A stretch of DNA of 64,000 nt from Ophthalmolycus amberensis (Eukaryota > Chordata > Actinopteri > Perciformes > Zoarcidae): the NCBI GenBank assembly GCA_024529925.1, contig JAFEUB010001194.1, forward strand, positions 398,001 through 462,000, written 5' to 3'. Below, piece by piece: positions 60,101-64,000 of this stretch. Position 1 is the first letter of the stretch, and every line of letters begins with the position of its first letter. A program made the translations under genes and the position numbers. The notes under the pieces were generated by a model. That model searched no databases and had not been told where the DNA came from. It was given only the letters and a program-made list of their open reading frames with translations.

Positions 60101-63100
60101 TGAGAGTGCAGATGGGAAACAGAATCGTAAAGTCTCTAACAGGAAGCAGAGGAAGGCTCCGATCCAGAGACGAGGATGGGGCCTTCAGATGCAACACTAG
60201 GAAGAGAAATACAAGGAAAGTGATTTGTCAATAACTCTGAGCTGCATAGACCTTTTGATTAGCAATGGGAATGAAGAAAGGAATGTTTTACTGCTGGAAT
60301 CTGGGGACGGGGATACATTAGAACCATTGAGACATGCAACACGAGTGGGAAGACGAGACGGGCTTTAAAGCCCCCATGAAACGCTGTCTTTACTTCCTTA
60401 ATGTGATGCGTTTCCTCTTGAAGCAGGATGTCAGGCATGGCATAACGCAGTGAAAGATCATTCTAAATCAATGTCATTTAGGGAGACAAAGCAGTTGGAC
60501 AGTCCAGGAGGTCTCTGGATGTTCACCGTGCCACAATGATCGCAGGTCTAAGAGTAGAGGGTACGTATGCCGGACAGACTTAACCCTCATTTAGTGTGTA
60601 CTTTGGTTAAACTGGACTTGATAAAAACCTGTATGATCTCAGTCACACTGTGGTGAGTCACAGCATCTCTGTGGTTTTGGAATTTAATAGTAATGTATAG
60701 CATTGGTGGCCACAATTATAAGAAAAAAACAGCCAAATTGTAACATAAAATAACTTCATTGGTAAACATTTCACTGTTTTTTTTATTGGGGTGCACTCTC
60801 ACCACATTTTTGTCAACTCAGCGCACGCTCTTTGGTCTCCCCTCTCTGATAGAGCAGTGGCAGTTAAGAGTGTCTGGGACAACCTGATTACATAGAACAG
60901 GAAGTTCAGAGGAGGGAGAGGTCTTGAACACTAGACCCTCACACACACACGGCTGCACATGATAAAGTCAGAAGGCGCGAAAACAACAACAACAAACAAC
61001 ACGCAGCAATTGCTTCTACTCACTTTCAGTAACAGAAACGAGACTCAGACGTAAACAGCTCCTATGGATATACAGCTCGCAAGGTAGGGTCACTGTTGTC
61101 CACTCACGTTCTTCAACAGGAGTCTGTAAACATTTATGGGAATATTGAAGTCTTGTTTTTATTATGTCGAGCTTTGTGGTGCGCTGCCTCAGTCTTGGTG
61201 CTGGCAGTTAGTGTTTGGCCATGAAGGTTGGTGCCGATGCTGTGGGATCAGGACAAAGTGCTTATTAGTTCACCAAAGCTTGTTTTGAGCGTGTGTTATC
61301 AATTTCCATTCAATTTGGATCCAGTTACACAATTTGTCTATTGACAAGGCATGACACAAGATTCTAAGGGAGGATTTCTGTTTCCCAGTTTGACGCCCAA
61401 ATGGTCTAATTTAGATTTCCTACCTATAAAAAAGGCAGAGCATGATATCTATAAATAGCCAGTGTTACCGGTTCAATTCTGACTGCTTGGGTTTAGTTTA
61501 CTTTGACTTTAAATGTGAACTCACTGCATGCTTGCAAAAATAGCACACCGTGCTTGATGCCTGAAATGGACCAAATGGAGATAATTAAGTGTGGAGATGT
61601 CAAAACCTTCAGAGATATCTACAGCCTGTCTAAGCTTTACATTTGCATGCTGGATCCGAATCTTTATTGGTGTATAGATGAATAATCGAGAAGACTGTTT
61701 GGATGCATATGGAGGGATCGGTTAAGGTGGTGTTTGCCAGACGGTTCTTCACTTCATCCGTTGTGAATCAGATACTGAGCTTCCCACCTGCTGTGGATGT
61801 TGTTCATGTCAGGTCGAGCAGTGCATTGGGTTTATCTAACAAGTCTCCAGCAGGAGTGTCAGAAGCTGGCGGTAGAGTCGGCTGACTGTTAACCGCCCAC
61901 TGCTCAGGCAAGTGCATGTTTCATGTTTCATGGAAGTCCCCTCTCCTTCCAGCAGGCGGAGGGCCGATGACGTTGGTCCGAGCGGCCTCACTGAGCCAAA
62001 AAGGCCGTGCACTCGTACGTCAACTGCCCTCTCTGGCGCTCAAGGATGTAAAAATAGCTGTTTAGCAAGAATCCCAGTCACGTCTCGCTAACAAAGACTG
62101 ATTTATACAAGTTGCGGCACTAAGCATAGAGGAGCTTTTGTCCCCCCCCCCTTCTCCTGCTCCAGACCCCGTCACCAACGCTGTGAGCGCCAAAACCTCT
62201 GACGCTCTTGACACTCCTCTCTTAGAACATCCTTTGTTCAGCACAGTCCTACGGTCCCGATAGTGAGGTCGAAGGGAAGCACTGCGGTCTACAAGATCGC
62301 GTATTGTTTATTGTATTTGGGTCAGACTGCAGTGGCATGGAAATATTTTGTAGTTCTGTTACTTTCCTTCACCAGCAAATGCGGCGATTGAATATCCAGG
62401 TGTTTGCTATAAGATTATTGAAACTGTCACACGCACTCTCTGAAAGTCGGTCCGTGATTCGTGTAACATTTCACTGACTCCTCCTTAATTATGAAACATT
62501 TCCTTGAAACATATTGACTCTTGAAGAACAATTTGTTTAGCTACCTGACCTGCTTAAATGTTTACAGCTGAAGCCTTTTAAAAATTGAAAACAAAGAAAA
62601 TAAAATGAATTGCTTTCTGATAAAGCGCTAAGTCATGAATGTCATGTTTCTATTTTTCCTGTGAAAAATCACAGCACCTGATGCTTCCTTCCCATTATCT
62701 CAGCTCGCTCTAAGCATCCTCATACCTTCTAATTGGACTTCCCCGAAGAGTACACAGATATTGACACACTGTTGTATGTTTCATTTCCTGCTAGAGAGCT
62801 GACTGTAAAAGGTGGTCTGTTTTCTGCGTGTCCATAAAATGTCGTCTGGTTGTGATTTCTGGCAGATTAAACAATACCACGTACTCATTTGTTTCCGCCG
62901 TCAACCAAAATCTTGACCCTCCTTCCCTCGTCTTCACCCTGCGCTCTATCTGCGCCCCGTCTCTCCCTCGCCCCCGTCCCTTCCTCTGTGTTTTTCTGAG
63001 GGACAAACGGAGAAGCTGTCCCAGTCGGGATGAGTCAGTGCAGCTGGGGTGCAGGTCATTTTACCCACAGCCCACTCAGACGGGACAGATGGCCCGGCCG

Positions 63101-64000
63101 CTCGCAGGCTGCTAAGTGCTAACTCTGCACCCAGATTCTGTGAGCTGAGCTAATGCTAACACATAATGGGTGAGAGGCTCAGATAATGCTCTCAAACCAC
63201 TGATTTACTGTAGATAGAGATGAATAATGCACCGGGTCCTTTTTTCTTTTGAGTGGCTTGTGCTGCTGATTTCACTCGGGAAGTGCATTCCCAAGTGAAA
63301 TCAGCAGAGACTATACAAATAATGATTACAATAATAATAGTGACAGCACTATAGGACGACCACGCACAGATTCTCCTCCCAGAGTGAGCCAATGCTTTTG
63401 ATTTCTATCATAACACTCATTTTTTATCTTGCCGTTTTCTCTATCGGTGCAAGGACCGTGTATCTCAGCTGAATACTGAGACACGGATGCCGGCCTTTTA
63501 AAAGAAGCATGGACCCCTAAGTGCCTATATATATTAGGATTTATGATGTGGCATATTTGCTGTCCACTTCCCTTAGCCATGCTTATTTGGTTGTATGCTT
63601 TCTAGGACTAGAATGTGTTCTGTGTTCTCCGTTAACCTCCTATTGCAAAATAAACGTACGTAGATTGGAGGCGTGTTTGGATGTTGTCTGTGCAGTTGTT
63701 TTGAGTAGAGTGCACATGCTGCAGCTGCAGCAGCACATATACCAGAAACATTTCAATCTATGAAGTCATAGGTTACCCAGACTAGCTTGTAAACTTGCCT
63801 ATGCAGTAAACATAAAAGCGTCGCTCTTTCACAGTGAGAGAGAGTGAATGTGCGAGTGCAACGCTTAAGATTTAGTGTTGGCAATCTATTTAGTGTCCTT
63901 TTTTAAATGCCCTACAATCGTCGTTGATCCATTGAATGTGATGTGCAAAGCGGGCACATGTTTGCCTGCACTAACACTGACTGGCATACATGAATCAGTT

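Larger units (their letters stand above)
40150..64000 (+). other. gab1 intron 1 (partial)
   Basis: No open frame here has a domain signature or paired splice sites, and the PH-domain exon is absent. The whole tract is therefore best read as the first intron, which is also very long in mammals. It holds microsatellites, a small hAT-like MITE (43923-44060), a fold-back repeat (52090-52620) and a pentanucleotide repeat (47386-47440). Several stretches are less AT-rich and might hold enhancers, but that needs cross-species comparison. Confidence 0.7.

Noticed and set aside
40150..64000. Search for the gab1 PH-domain second exon
   Set aside because: No frame containing AWKRRWFVL or the rest of the PH domain was found; treated as intron.

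Overview
The window is vertebrate nuclear DNA, almost certainly from a teleost fish. It has GT-AG-split genes with vertebrate-type proteins, tyrosine-recombinase (DIRS-like) and hAT elements typical of fish genomes, long CA and TA microsatellites, and very large introns. There are no operons, ribosome binding sites or CRISPR arrays.

Layout. (1) 1-2949, minus strand: exons of the N-terminal half of sh3d19, an SH3 adaptor gene. (2) 2954-8717, plus strand: rps3a (ribosomal protein eS1), complete except for the first codons of exon 1, with a nested transposon stack in one intron. (3) 8800-15400: a repeat-rich intergenic block with transposase zinc-finger fragments, a split 183-bp repeat array, a large fold-back, and a 478-codon tandem-repeat ORF. 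(4) 15497-25391, minus strand: the C-terminal half of sh3d19 (four SH3 domains), with a 6-kb DIRS-like retrotransposon in one intron. (5) 25400-29400: AT-rich spacer with LINE remnants and the presumed usp38 promoter. (6) 29414-35744, plus strand: a complete ten-coding-exon usp38 deubiquitinase gene. (7) 40078-40149, plus strand: the first coding exon of gab1; the remaining 24 kb looks like its first intron.

The human counterparts of all four genes lie on 4q31. RPS3A/SH3D19 (tail to tail) and USP38/GAB1 (same direction) are neighbouring pairs there, so the local gene pairs are conserved even though the two pairs are brought together here.

The most striking observation is that sh3d19 is circularly permuted. 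Its N-terminal exons lie on the wrong side of rps3a, and the join at about 2950-2956 also removes the start of rps3a. Every splice phase is compatible if the left block is read before the right block, so both halves derive from one ordinary gene. The join could be a tandem-duplication junction, a local rearrangement, or an assembly error. The second point of interest is the lineage-specific tandem-repeat ORF at 11216-12652, bracketed by a split repeat array.
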